Below are positions 39,219 through 53,154 of a stretch of 64,000 bases of DNA, piece by piece. The stretch comes from Diadema setosum. Lineage: Eukaryota; Echinodermata; Echinoidea; Diadematoida; Diadematidae. Location of the stretch: contig CM067059.1 of NCBI GenBank assembly GCA_033980235.1, forward strand, positions 13,230,600-13,294,599, written 5' to 3'. The notes under the pieces were generated by a model. The model was not told where the DNA came from. It was given only the letters and a program-made list of their open reading frames with translations, and ran no database searches. Positions within the stretch are counted from its first letter, which is position 1. The number at the start of each line of letters is the position of its first letter. The position numbers and the translations under genes were made by a program.

Positions 39219-42200
39219 ACACTGAACACTGAATATTGAAAGTTATTGCGGCTCCTATCAGTATGTTCCCTCCCACGCAACAGGTCAAATTGATTGCTAT
39301 CTAGTGCATCTGTAAGATCATTCACTAGTTTGTTTTTTCCAGTGGAGTGTGTTTTTCAGCATTCATCGATTCTAATGTTCCATTTGCCAAAGGGAATTTT
39401 TCTAAGACATTTTTCAAACCAGTAAAAAAGTGCTTCTGGAGTGTATAACCCCATTTTGTATTCAATGATAACTCTCAAAATGTATAGTGCCTTGGAAAAC
39501 AATTGATTATGGTAATTGTTGTCATCTTCTGATTATGATGACATGAAGTGAAGTGGAGCTTTCTGTACAAAATCATTATAATTTCCTGTAAGCCCAGAGA
39601 ATTTTGTAGCACACCAACAGTGGCTGTTAATTGACTCATGATGCTTGATCAGGTGGTGATTTGTTCAATTTTCATACACCGCTTTGTTCAGACTATTTAC
39701 ATCACGCTCGCTTGTTTCAGTGCTGTTAAATGAAGATGTCAGCATGTGGTCAGCTTTAACTTCCAAATGCTTTTAAAATTCCCAAGGGATAAGTCTGTGA
39801 ATATCATGCTTCCCACTCTTATCACTCGAGCTGTCACCATGCCACTCAACTGGTAGAAACACCCCCAGATTCTTCCATGTTGTTTGTCTGTTTAGATGAC
39901 ATTAGCATTGTGTATCTGTTGTATTAAGAGCATTTGACCAAAGATAGAACCCATGTGCGCTGTATGACCAACTGTACACATTGATTCAGGGAAACTGTCA
40001 AAGAGGATATAGTGCCACATCGTTCGTAGCAATGACATTCTTTGCAGTTTGAATGCTTTTGGCCTCGACGCTGCCTGATCTGGTCACACGACACACGCTG
40101 GTCATGTGACTTGACGCGGGAGAAGTCATAAGGTCCAGATTGTTCAAGCAAAAACTAGATCATTTGCTTGCCTTTTCTTGAGTATCTTTTTTGCCATCTC
40201 TCGCTGATTGCTCAGTTGTATTAGACATCAGATGATTTCATTTCTATGTGTTAACAATCTATTGAAGACCATCATCTTTGTGTCTATCTCCATCTTTTTG
40301 AATGGTTGTGCCAACCATCTCTTGCATGCATTATGCCATCTTTGTGTAAGCAAGGGTTTTGGACTGCTCTTTCAGCATTGACACATAAACGGCATTCAAT
40401 ATGGCTAAAGCACTTTCTTTCACCGTCATGTGCCCTGTGTATATCAGCACAGATTTTTGGTGGGGTAGTGCCACTGAAAGGTGTAGACTGAAGATGCTTT
40501 CACCATTTCTTGGTTTATTTGCTGTTTTTTTTAACATGATTTGCATTCGTGGCTTCCTGACTTACACATCTCATCTCAGAGTTGAGTCAATCTGTCTCCT
40601 TCAGCCAGTCATTATCATCATCATGCACATTCCTGGCTTTCAGTTGCCTTACAAAACAGTATGCAACCACCACACTTTGGCAAACTACGAAAACTTTCGA
40701 CAACCATGTATTGAATTTGGGAAACCCCCCCTCCCCCCCCCCCCAAAAAAAAAAAGGAAAGGAGAAAGAGAGGCAGAAAAAGTTTAAATGTACGTGCATC
40801 AAGGGTTTGAGTCCACATATGAGACCGTTAGTAATTAATGGTGTGGTTTGCAAGAAGAAGTATCATTGAGATTAAAATGCCATATGAATTACTCCAGTTG
40901 TTGTGGACAAACACTCAATAACTCTGGACCTTTTAAATAATACCATCCCTGGTGGCTGCTGTGTGCAGGTTTTGCTCCTTGACATTTGATGTTCATCGGC
41001 GCTTTTTCTCCAAAATTACTCTCTGAACCTTTTAAGCTCGAGGAGATACAACATTTAGGCTCACAGAGCAGATTAGCTCTGCGATCCCTAATCCGGAATG
41101 CGTGAACTTACGAACCAGTATTGAACCTATGGTGAGCAGTATTGCCCTCTCTAACGTTAACCAAGTGCCTTCATTTTTTGATTTCTCTCTCTCTCTCTCA
41201 TACAAGTGATTACCATTTGTAATGCTTTCTCACTCACCCCTGTACAATTACAATCATTAGATGTTCTTTACATGTGTGCACTCTAATTCACTCATACGCT
41301 GTTGAATGAAACTGCGCATTGACGGTGTTCTTATACCAAGACGAAAAAAAAAACGTCTTTATTCCTTACATAGAGTGGAGGAGCTGCATGATGAATGCTT
41401 GTAATGTTTCAAGTTCGATGACTTTCATGAATGGGAAAATGTCAAGTCACATTTTTCTTTTCCCTAGAGATCTAAAGAATATATTTTTACAAACTGTTTT
41501 TATATACCTGTCAAGTGTGGGTGCACATGATTTGAAATCTTCAGTAGGATTGTATAGGTACAGGCCCCGTTTGTATGTCTTTGTGTTTGAACATCAAAAT
41601 TCCACCTCGCTGAAAGAAATAATCGAGGGTGACTGGAGGAGCGCAAGTGTATATCTCTTTAGGAAATATTTAATATATATATAGATTGCGTATTTGTATT
41701 CAGATTACAAGCTTTGTAAGCATTAAGCTTTGAATATAGTGGTGGTTAACCAAGCGATGGCATGTACATGTTTAATCTGTTGAAATGTATACTTCTATGT
41801 TGCTATGTGCACTATGTATATTACATGTAGTAAGTTGTATGGCGTTGTGCAAGTAAGATGTATCGAGCATGTTTCAGAGTAAATAAGACGAAGCGTTTTT
41901 TTTTTTTCTATGAACGCTCCTTGCGGTTTCTTTCTCTCTCTCTTCTTGCCAAATTAAATGGTTGTGATTTATGCAAAATGAGAAAAGTACACCGTGAGAT
42001 ATCAGAGGATGTTCTTTCTGATTATTATGAAATTTTGATTGGGATTACTGCAAGTGTGAAAGAAATCATTCCCTAAATATATGTCTGTCAGTTGTTATAT
42101 ATACCACGGAGTGTAGTGACAACAGGGCAAATTGTACTTATGGAAAAGTGACTCTAAAGGTAATGTAAAAATAAGGGAAACAACATTAATTCTGTATGGT

Positions 42201-43140
42201 AACTGGATTACGACGTTTGATGCATTTAGGTGTCAAATCTGATATGCTACCATATGTGTTCTTAACCTTGCAGGGCTTGGAGTAATGTACATTTATAGCA
42301 ACTGGCACGGAGATGAGATGAGGAAATCTATTTTCTGTCTTTATCCCTTAATATATTTATAATAGATTAAGGTTATAGATACCTTAAGCCCATCATTTTC
42401 TAAGTTGGATGAAATGTGGCACACTACTACATAGATACCACTGTGTAGGGGCATCACAAATTTACAGTAAAAAAAATGGAAAGCTGCATTTCTTGTGATT
42501 TTTGTGATGTCTGCGAGAGATATGTTGTCATACTGACTCAGATTCGTTTGCTGCTTGAAATATGTATGTATGCTTGCGAGTGTGTGCCTCTATAGTCAGC
42601 ACAGTTGTGTTTCTTGGAAGAACGATATTCTTGTAAAGCCAATGAAAAGGGCAGAATGAGAAACTGGGACACTAATCCGTTGTGTCTGTGCTGTCACATC
42701 AATTATGTAATGTTTGAGCACAAGGGGAACAAATAGATATGTGGTGCTGTATATTTCATGTCAAGATTCTTCGCATAAAGATACTCTCAGTTTCTTTCTC
42801 GTGTGTTTCGGTGAACAGCAACGGTGCTATATAATATGAATTTTGTTGTGTAGGTGTTTTCATAATATTGGTGACATGATCAAATTGCTTTGTTCATGTG
42901 GCCTCTCCCTGGTGAATTTCAGATAGAGTTCACAAGTGGCTCTTAATGCTACCAGCGATAGCATATTTAGATCTGTGGTGGGATGTTTTTTGCATTCTCC
43001 ACAGAATTACAGATTTTTGAAGGGGCTGGAAAGTGTAGGAGACCAATAATGACCACACCTAAAGAAAGATATAAATATATATAGTCGTATGGTATATAGC
43101 TTACAGAAACTACACTGAATAAAGCATTTCATATCACAAT
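39219..43140 (+). other. Probable 3' UTR of the RhoGEF gene
   Basis: Sequence after the stop has no ORF of interest. The first canonical AATAAA I see is at 43118-43123, giving a 3' UTR of about 3.9 kb if used, and another lies at 44152-44157. A C12A11 tract lies at 40733-40755. The start of the UTR repeats AACACTG three times. Confidence 0.55.
43118..43123 (+). terminator. Candidate polyadenylation signal AATAAA
   Basis: This is a canonical hexamer 3.9 kb after the RhoGEF stop, followed by TG/T-containing sequence. It is a choice by position only. AATAAA at 44152 is an alternative. Confidence 0.4.
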
Positions 43141-44503
43141 GTATCAGTATCCTTCACAGTTCCCATTAGAATGGATGTGCATTTTCATTAGAAGCACATT
43201 TCTCTCAAGTAGATCAAATTATTCAGATGTCTGCTATCATATCTTCGGCATCACAGAGTCTTGTTTGCCAAGTGTGCTTTCTCTTCTTTCATTAGTAAAT
43301 CACACCATCAAATGCCAAGGAAGAATGAGGCTGCTTAAGGTTCTAGGAATGACAAATCTGTTAGTGTTGTCACACCTTTGACCTCTGACCTAAGTAATTG
43401 AACCAATTAATCTACATTTGTAGTAAGGGAGTGCAGGCGGTGTATTTTGGCCATGGATGTCACCCCGGGTATGTGTTGAAGAGTGTATGATAAAGAAAGA
43501 AGACTTGCACATGTACCCTGGCAAGTTGTGGTAATCGGTTCATTAGATCACATGGCATTGCCTGCAGCACTGGTGGATATGACAAATGTTGTACCTTTTC
43601 ATCGCTGCATCCACAGTGCTATTGAATCCCAAGGTCAATTGTCCTCATGTACCACAACAAGCTACACTGCGAACATGGTATGTGCAACATAAAGTGCTCA
43701 TGCATTCAGACTTCCATTGGTTGGCATATTGCACCCACCAGTGCAGGTGTTTTTCTTCATTATGTACATGATTCTCTTTGTCGGTATAATTTCTTTTTTG
43801 AAGCAGCATTGGTTCTTTTGTGCAACGCATTAAGAGATGTACTTATGTGCAGAATTACAATTGAGTTCTTGTGTTTCTGCTGCACGTTGGCTTTCATCTT
43901 TTTTTAAACTATTTCAGTCAACTCATGAAAACCTGTGTGGTGGGACTGATGTGCTCACATTAAGAATGAACTTGTCATAAATGTATCGGATGTCGTGATT
44001 AACAATTTGTGTACATCTATCTGTCAGCAGAAGTTATTATGTCCCATCCTCTTTACACTTAAGTTAACTTTCACTGGTGTATTTTGGCTCAAACATCACT
44101 ACCTCCTTTCTTTGTTTATTTTTTAATTTGGTAGTGGAACCAGCATCACACAATAAAAGTCGAGGCATCCACGATGGAAAAAATACAAGTCTGTCACTCC
44201 TGTCTCTTTTATGGTTCTTGTTGAGCAGCATTATACCAGTTTCACAAAATCAAATTCATGCATATAACCTTCTTCTCCTCAAAGTTTTGTTGTTGTTGTT
44301 TTTGTTTTTTTTTCTGAGCAGAACTCAAAGCTTGCTCAAGGCTTGCCTGAGCCCAACCAGTTCTTTAGTTTACTAGAATCTGCAAACTGAAAGTCCACCT
44401 TTAGGAACAGAAATAACTGAAGAAGCAAGTACAATGGATACCATTTGGACCAGTGCTTGTGAAATATGCTTGAATTTGAATGTAATGTGAAACTGGCTTT
44501 TGA

Positions 44504-44507
44504 AATA

Positions 44508-44541
<34 letters not shown>

Positions 44542-44546
44542 TTTTT
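44504..44546. repeat. (AT)n followed by a T-run
   Basis: About ten AT units run directly into about 23 T. This is a simple low-melting tract with no associated gene signal. Confidence 0.95.
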
Positions 44547-45958
44547 ACTTTAGTCTCAGACTTTAGCTATATTTGCCAGTTAGATATGGTATGCATACAC
44601 CTAAAAGCATAATTCCAAGCCATGTAGGAATAAAAGTTGTAGTAAAAGTAGTAGTAAAAGCCAAGAGAATACTGGTAGTACAGATATCATCAAATCAGAC
44701 ATGACGTAAAAAAATCATGAAAATTCAAAGTTCTGACATATTTTCACAAAATAGTGATATTTTTAGCATGTAATGTACACTTGACATTAGATGAAGTTGT
44801 CATAGCCTCACAAATCCACCATTAAACAACACGCAAAATATTCTCTAAATTTCCTCTTTTTTTGGGGGGGGGGGACATAAAATCTATGAAGAAAAATGTA
44901 CATTCTTTGCATCAAATTTTTAGTAGTGATGTAAGCTAGCACTGATGAATTTTTATGAAGGGAGGCTTAGTTACATATTGACAAGTTCACCTTAATATAC
45001 ATCTAGATTATGAATATGGAACAAATTTTCACTTTTTTTCTCACAATTTTCAGAAGGCAGGGGGAATATTACCCGTAGCATATGTCGGTAACAAGTCAAA
45101 GGGAATGTGAAGGTTCTACATTTTTTCAAAAAATGAAATTGTGGAATTCTGTAAATTTTTCTGGTATCATTCATGCATGTGACATACACTGCAGTAGTCT
45201 TTTTATCCAGTAATGACTACACAGAAACTTTAAAAAATTCATAAATTTTTCAAGGACTTTTACCTCAAACTTTTACCGGTGTGTTTTTCTGATGCTGCTG
45301 CATTCACTCAATCCACATGTATATCAAAGGTGAATTTCCAAATACAACTTGATTCTGATGATATTTTAAGTGGTGACTTGATGTAATCACCACATCACTT
45401 GGTTCCCATATGTGGTTGCTGTTGACAACATGCAGACATGTACAACATCCAAATTTTGTAAACTTGATTGTTTTAGAACCAGGTTTTGATACAACTGCTA
45501 CATTCTGTGCATTTGATGTATGCTGTTTATGTCTACATTCAGTTGAATGTGGTGTGAGAATGAATATATGCAGTCAATATAGTGTGAGATGAACCAATCA
45601 GAAATGGGACATACTCGCACATATCCATGCACACAATCACAATGTATAAAATACAGTGGCAAGTCATTATAACGAGCGCACACATCAGTACATTTAAGGA
45701 ATTTGCAGGTCCAATTCCCATATATTCTGGCTTTTATCTCTGATACAGCAAGACACCAGATGGTGTACAACTTGATGGAAATTTTACTAGTCCCAGGCAG
45801 ACCATCATGACGAGGTTCCTCCCCTACCCCCACCTTGTTGGCAGGTAAAGATTGCTCGAATGCTCCAAATGTTTGGGATGTTTGAGGCAGGTGGCGTTCC
45901 TTGGATGGTGAGATGGGAACTTTTCTGTTTATGCATAAGTGCAAGTCTCAGAATTTAA

Positions 45959-46347
45959 AGGGATCATATAGTTTTAAGTGAGATGGTAGGCTTGAGGTTT
46001 CTAACTTTTTTCATGAGATAATGAGAAACCTCTTCCAAAATATGAAAGAGCATATGATTCTAAGAGGACTTCAAAGTTTATTTGATGAAAAATGGTCTTG
46101 AAATGGGCAAGATATCCAAAACAAAGCAATCCTCATTATGGAAGGTGAAGCCCCCTTTTTATTAGGATAGCTTTGTTCTACTTTGTTTTTTTGATATCTA
46201 AGCCATTTCAAAACTCAATGTCATCAAATAAAATTTGAATTCCTCTTGGAATTATATTCTCTTTCATATTCATAAGCATGGTTTTGTAATTATCTGACAA
46301 AAAGTTAAAAGCTGAATCCCCATCTCAACCAAAACTATACAATTCCT
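45959..46347. mobile_element. Fold-back MITE, copy A (TTAA target site)
   Basis: This 389-bp element is flanked by TTAA on both sides (45955-45958, 46348-46351). Its ends read AGGGATCATATAGTTTT and, inverted, AGGAATTGTATAGTTTT. The two halves are imperfect reverse complements over most of the length. It is the most diverged of five copies in the window. TTAA duplication fits piggyBac-type transposition. There is no coding capacity, so it would be non-autonomous. Confidence 0.75.
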
Positions 46348-48633
46348 TTAAGAGGACATGAGGCAGGAGAGGTTGGGTAGGCTAGAAAGATGACTCCATA
46401 AAGTGCTAGAGGCAGTTTGTGAAGCAGTTTGCCCCAGCCCAGTACATGGGAGTTCCATTGGCATCTACGCAAAGCTCGCAGGGAATAATGAAAATTTACT
46501 GCAGTTTCCCACTGCTTGACCTTTTGTAAAGCTTGCATGGCTGGACCACATGCATCACATCTTGATCATGTATTATTGTGCTTGGCTCATAATCCCTCTT
46601 ATGAATTGTGCACAGCTTACACACAGTTAAAGAATATCATTCGACTAGAGTCGACCATTATTGATGAGCATGCGCTTCGATGCTCACATTCGCTGATGGG
46701 CAATTCCATTCTACCAGGTCTGTGCTAGTTGTGTTTTTTTACTGTCCTGCAGTGGTAGCAAAACAAGATTGTTTCAATCGGAGAACTATGATATCTGACG
46801 ACTGACTCCCTTTAAGTGGAAAACACACCACATCCACTTACACATCCACTGCAACTACACAGTACTCTAAATATCTCTCAGACAGGACACAGTGTATGAA
46901 TTCATGACTATATGGTGTTTATAAAAATGACATAGCAATGTACCAGAAAATCACTGGGCGTATGAACCATGGAACACCAAATACATTCACGAAAATACAA
47001 TATGTCCAGTGCATTCTGCTTGGAGCTGACACGACCTGAGAAATATGAGATGAGGAAAAAAAAAAATAACACAGCAAATTAAAGAGAAAATAAATAGAGT
47101 TAAAAACACATCTTTGTGTTCACCTTGCTTAAATTGTATTTAGAAATATGTTTTTAAAAAAATCAATGCAAGTATTACATTTAAAAATGTCATATCTGAT
47201 AAATGTACAACAGAGATGGGAAAAATCATGCTTTTGCAATCAACTCACTTAAGAATTTATGATAACCATTATTGATGGTACAAAAATTTGATTTTGGTCA
47301 GCATCTCAAAGAATAAATTCAGTCACATGCCAAAAAAAAAAAAAAATGAAGGGTCAATTGGTGTAAGACCTTGTGTGACTTGTATTCCCTTAGAAACATG
47401 AGATTGCATGCTTTAAATGTGGTCCACATAACAAGTACCCTTACACTCTTACACTCTGAGAAAATAAAAAATGCTTCATTTTTTTTTTTTTTTTAAAGAA
47501 AATTTGATTTGTGTATAGAATTGGTAGCAAGTAGGCATGTGTCAATATTTGGATCAAACTTGCCTCTTGTCATGACATTGAGATACCATAAAGTACACAA
47601 ATAAAATTCAATAATTTCTCAATATATAGTTATCAGAGCAAGAACAGCAGTGTCGAGTTTCCTGCAGTTAAGAATTACTGGTACAGAAAAAAAGAAGCTG
47701 CCCATGGCAAATTAAAGCAATAGAAAACAGAGTTTGAATCAGATGTGCTGATTTTTATATAATCAATCAGGACAACCAAACCAAAATTTGAAGGGGAATA
47801 ACTTGCCGATTCTTCTCTGACTACAATGTCAGTATGCTGCCCTCTACTGGTCAATTTCTTGCCAACTAGACTCTTGAAGCCTGTGTGCAGTGCAGTTGTG
47901 TTTCTCTCTTCACAGCAACATCTATCTACACAAATTTGCTCAAGAAAACAAGTAATCTACATCCTGCTATGGCAGTTTTACCACATTCTTTGTAAATGTA
48001 GGCCTACTAATGATGACAACAGCCCTAATAATTAATACCGGTACATCCTTTTTCTACTTGATTACCACTGGGGATACAGTCAGCAAGACAAAAAATCCCT
48101 TCAACTTATTAGTTGTAATAAAAATCAATAAAAGAATCAAGGGACTTCCGGTAAAAGTGGAAATTTTCACAGTGAGGAAATTTTCACGCATTTCGTGTGA
48201 CCAGAAAACAACGGGAGAAAAAAAAAACACAAACATTTTTGCTCTTCATACAATGTTCCACTAATGAATGTCTTGACTGTGCGGAATTTAAAATACATGA
48301 AATTCATCTCACCTGAACAAGCACACACAAAAAAAATAATTATACTTGCACAAAAATATCCACTTTTACAGTAATCGGATGACTTACACTGAGCCTTTTG
48401 ATACCAACAAGTGTTACAATTAGTATGTGTAGTTCCACGACACAGCTGACATTGCACATCGTACGTAGAATTACCATGGATGTATGAGACATTGCCTAAG
48501 TAATTTTAGTGGACTTAACATAATTTCACACTTGTGTACAGTGAGGGGGAGTGTCAGCACCGGGAGTATCAGCACCCTGTATTTCCAGTATACAAATAAT
48601 GAATGTTTATGAGTGCAATGGACAGAATATTTC

Positions 48634-48701
48634 ATGAGGCGAAAGATGAAATGATCCATTCAACGAGGCGCATGGATCGATAATTTCATCTTTCGTTGCA
48701 T
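48634..48701. repeat. Short inverted repeat (hairpin)
   Basis: GCGAAAGATGAAAT near 48640 is mirrored by ATTTCATCTTTCG at about 48683-48695, with GATCCAT/ATGGATC inside. The arms of about 26-30 bp enclose a loop of about 12 bp. It resembles the remnant of a small fold-back element. Confidence 0.6.
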
Positions 48702-49493
48702 GATTGAAAAACATTTATTATTTGTTTTATATAACACCTAAAATAGATCCGTGTCATTTTATGTTTTATCAATTTAGAAATGAGAGAGAATGTGTGGCAT
48801 CTGACATTGAGGGAGCATTCACTGAGCGCTTTATAATTTACGCTAGCGCGTTCTCGCATACACACTGCAAACGCAAGTGTTTTGCATGCATAGTGTGTCA
48901 AGCTCTCGGCGCACATGCAATGGAGCAAATCGTATGGATCCTAGACTGCACGGTAAATGGAACTACAATTGCACACTGAAGACGGAATAGTAAAATGGGA
49001 CGAACGATCAATAGCAAATCGATCAAATGACGAGGATCTATCTAGGTGTTACAATTGTTAGGTAATATAATCTATACAATGATCACAAGGACAAATCTGT
49101 TACAGAGTTGTAGGCAGGAATGAAATTAAGGCCAACTGACAGGGTAGCTTTTGTGCATTTTTGCGCGAGTCTAGCACTACAAACATTTGAGTCGATTTTC
49201 TGCTCATCATCAGCCTGAAATCATTCCAATGAATGCTTAGTTTGGCAAACTTCAACAAACATAAACTGGAGGAAAGAGAAGGGAGAGGAAAGGAGAGGGA
49301 GGGAAGAGTAGAAGATGAAAAATACTAAAAGAAGGATGGTAGGGGTAATGGAAAAAAGAAGATACACGAGAAAAATAAAAACATCAACATCATCTACAAT
49401 AACATCAAGGGGATAAGAAGCAAGAGGTTATTAAAGAAGAAGATCACATGGAAATCAACATAGAACATATCTGTAGATCTATTACACCTGACT

Positions 49494-49973
49494 CTAGGTT
49501 CCAAATTCATGAAGGTGGTTTAAATCTAAACCATGGGTTATGCAAATTTCTTCAGCGCAAATACGAATGACAGATTGCATGCGCCATCAGACTTCAAGTA
49601 ATAAACACACGCTGACATGCGCATGTCAGAGTTAGGCTCTTCGCCTAAATTACTGTATACGCCATATATTTCGCGAGTCTAAGTTTTCGCGAATCGGGAA
49701 TTCCCGACGACTTCGCGAGTGGTTAAATTTGTGATCGTGGAGTCCCATACTGAACGGAGTAGAGTACACGCGTACGTCACATTTACATCGGGATCAGAGT
49801 CAATATTTTCGCGTGTCTTTAATTTCGCGAATAGCACCCAACTCGCGAAATTCGCGAAAATAAAACCCTCGCCAAATATTCAGCGTATACAGTATTTCAT
49901 GCATATTTAAGACAATGGTCTAAATTTAAACCATGGTCTAAGTTTAAACCACCTTTGTGAATTCGGGCCTAAA
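49494..49973. mobile_element. Outer inverted-repeat element hosting a second element
   Basis: The left arm at 49494-49536 (TAGGTTCCAAATTCATGAAG, then GGTGGTTTAAATCTAAACC) is matched in reverse complement by the right arm at 49931-49973, at about 85% identity by eye. Removing the inner element leaves about 236 bp. The target-site duplication is unclear. There is no coding sequence. Confidence 0.6.
49651..49894. mobile_element. Inner MITE with TA target site, inserted in the outer element
   Basis: This 244-bp element has ends that read TACTGTATACGC on both strands, with similarity continuing for about 27 bp (…TATTTCGCGAG against …TATTTGGCGAG). Flanking TA is consistent with a Tc1/mariner-like TA duplication. 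The interior repeats TTCGCGAA-type words. No ORF was found. Confidence 0.65.
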
Positions 49974-50617
49974 AGAGTGAAACGGTCTATTTTAAGATCC
50001 ATCAAATATATATGGGGACATAATTATCATGGGGTGCCATTCAAGAATGCAATACTTTTGATTTTGAGGTAGGATATTTTCCCAACATAAAATATCTTTC
50101 GACATGTACACATAATTGGCATTTGAAAGAACATAAAATGATAGTAGTATTTACCTAAACACCAATGCAAAACATAATTTATATAAGGAATGTTGGGGGG
50201 GGGGAGGAGGTTAATAATGATGGACTTTTACTTTCCAATGCTATGTTGCTTAGCATCATACAAATAACATCTATAATACTTTGCCAGTAAGGCAACAAAC
50301 CATTACCAATTACTGTACTCTCAGCAGCATTACTAGAATAATATTTAAGTGAAGTTGACAAAGATAAAAAAATCAATCAATAAATAAAAATGTGCTCTCA
50401 GAACATTCATCACATTTTTCATTATTAACACAGAATGGAGTTACCTTTCTGACATTATAAATTATTGCAATCAATATCACAATCAAAATCTTGTTGTAGG
50501 AAGAGAATCTAATGGGATGGGAATTTGAAAGAAAAAACAAAGAAGAAAAGCAAGAATTCAGAAATCTTTATCACAATGGCCATGCCCACTTTGCACAGAT
50601 AACAATTCCACATTTAA

Positions 50618-50708
50618 CCCACTGAAAACAGTCCTGCGTATACAACGCACTCGGGCAAGTGTCTATGGAAAATATGTGTTGTAGTAAAATCAGCCCATCC
50701 TCAGCGGG
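50618..50708. mobile_element. Small TTAA-flanked MITE
   Basis: A 91-bp unit is bounded by TTAA (50614-50617, 50709-50712), with ends CCCACTGA and, inverted, CCCGCTGA. A related, right-truncated copy lies at 60473-60538, sharing GTGTCTATGGAAAAT and AAATCAG. It is non-coding. Confidence 0.6.
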
Positions 50709-52980
50709 TTAAGTTGATGTTTGAAGATACAAACTAGTTCACTTAGGTGGGTTTGGCACTTATTTTGGACCTCCAATGAAAAACAAACTGTTTAAGCATT
50801 TCAACGCATATTAAAGTACGAACATGTAGAGGATCACATTTAATAATCCATTACATCCACCTCTTGTATTAACTACAGATGAGTTCCGGGATAAGCACCA
50901 AAAAGTTTTGGAGAATAAATATTCAACATAATGATGCAATGGATACCGGTACTTGACATAAAAAACAACCGAGATTTAGCATACTATTGCACTCCAATGA
51001 GGGTTGATGTGATATTGATAGCTGATGATACATACATCTACATGTATGTAGATGTACTGTATGTACCATCAGCTTCAGGACATTCTCAATGCACACACAC
51101 TGACATAAGGGCTTAAGTCACAGGAACTGTAGAACATAGGAAATGGAAGACAACTCAAATGAAGTTGAATATGTTTAGGAACTTCAAATTTCAGACTTAG
51201 GGGTATTTCTGATGAATAAGATCAAAAAAATATGTCCTGGCTCTTTCTTCTTCTTCTTTTTTCTTTTTCTTTTTTGTCTTCCTCCTCCATGACATTATCA
51301 CAAAATCTGGCACACAATATACTTGAACTTAAAGCCCATCAAACCTCTTACTCAAGGCAACATCACTATGCACCAGCCGGCTATATGATAGATGCGTATT
51401 AAAATCAGATGCATATTTGACAAGACATACAATGCATAGGACTGAAGACACGTAGCAATCTTGGTCACACAGTAATCTAACAGCGGAAAGAGTGATATGA
51501 AAAACAAAAATGATCAAGAATCAGCAGCAGCAATATGATGGGCAGCCTGATCAAACTGGAATGGCATTTCCTGTCCAGCTATTGGTCAAATTCTAGCCAA
51601 CCATGTTTTACAGGGTTTGCCCCAGTGGCAAGTTGCCATTATGGAACTCTTTGTTACTTGGTGCACAAAGTTTTCATCTCAAATATTTGCTTCCACAGCA
51701 AATGTTATTGAAAGAGTTTAAAACATTTTGGACAAGATTATTGGGATTCATTATCAAGTTGACCCTTATGATCCATTCCTGAATAGGCCATTTTTATGGC
51801 TTTTTATACCTCCACATCTTACTCTTATTTTCTTAGGTTAATTATGTAGCACTATGCTAACATCAAATCCCATGTATTTCCACAGTAGTCAGGAATGTTT
51901 TCATTTGTTTGTATCTGTATGATTATCTCTATGTATCACAGAAATTAAGTCTTTCTTCGAAATGGTATTGATGAAATGGTTTGCTAATGCACATTATTCG
52001 AATTAATAAATCAAAGCTGACTTGACCTACCCCCCCCCCCCCTTTTGTCTGGCATTCCTAAGCCACGCTGTCTGCACACACCATACAAGTTTTCTCTCAG
52101 TTATGTTGCAGTAAGAACACTGGTTTTCTATGAAGCCTACAAAATTCACACTTGTAAGCCATGAAAATAGAATAGAAGAATCGCAACCAGTTCAACTATT
52201 TTACATGATTTCAAAACATTTACTCTGCTAACCTGGGCAGGAATCTGAAGCACAGTCATGAGATGTCAGATACAGCATCTATGCTCATTTATCACTTCTA
52301 GTGTACATGATCTGTGACCACTTTCTATTTGAGATCTCCTTCCTTCATCTCCCTTGCATTACCCAAATGCATCCCTGCCCTAAAGCCCATGCCAGAGAAA
52401 ACAAATACCTCTACAGCTGGTGTTGTCTTTTTAAATCGAGGTATTTCATTCAGACGGTTTATGTAATCCAATGCCAACAACCTGCCACCCCCCCCCCCCT
52501 CCAGAAAAATGGTGTAATCCCACATATTTTGCATATATGATTATGTCATGTACGCTTCATCGTAATGAACCGTCACCGGAGCCCTGAGCTTGAATTTTTT
52601 GCCTGTTGGAATGCATCGCTGTATATGAGCATTCCATCACTGCTCAGTGCAAATGCATCCATACTAAAACCAGTCAGATTTTCACAGTTCTAACCTGTTC
52701 CAGACAAGCTGTTTTTAGTGCCTATCGTCAATTTGGTTTGGGCTTGCAGCCTCTGTGAGCATATTTCTCTTTTCTGTCACTTTGTACATACATGTACTTA
52801 TTGCACTATACACAGACGTGAAACAAATATTTGTGCGTGGTCATTATAAATCCATACTCAAGTTGTATAGTGCTCCAGCTGCTGCTTGCTAAACTGTATT
52901 TTTCCAAGTCTTTCAACAAAGACAACTACATAAACCTCACACGTTGCTCTTGCAGTTCACATATTCCCTGCATTCACTCT

Positions 52981-52986
52981 TTTAAT
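52981..52986 (-). terminator. Possible variant polyadenylation signal for YPEL5
   Basis: On the minus strand this reads ATTAAA, about 170 nt after the YPEL5 stop. No canonical AATAAA was seen on that strand for several kilobases (the next noted is at about 48714), so the true 3' end is uncertain. Confidence 0.25.
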
Positions 52987-53154
52987 ACAATAACTGTCAA
53001 TGCAATGGCACTAACTACAAGTGTATAATTATAGTAAGAGAATGTTCCTATTTACAGTGGTATATAAATATCATATCACATTATCTAGCTAAAAAACCAA
53101 ATCTGGCATTTTAAAAAAAAGTCACAGTTTACAAAAAAAGCCTTGAGGATAGCA

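Larger units (their letters stand above)
43141..52980. other. Intergenic region between convergent RhoGEF and YPEL5 genes
   Basis: No coding gene could be supported. The region holds an (AT)n-T23 tract at 44504-44546, a fold-back element at 45959-46347, a short hairpin at 48634-48701, a nested inverted-repeat pair at 49494-49973, a small TTAA element at 50618-50708, and many A/T tracts. The 3' UTR of YPEL5 may occupy its right end. Confidence 0.65.

Noticed and set aside
45498..45944. 148-codon minus-strand ORF
   Set aside because: Its codon composition is that of the surrounding AT-rich DNA, it has no recognised motif and no splice context, and it could be repeat-derived.
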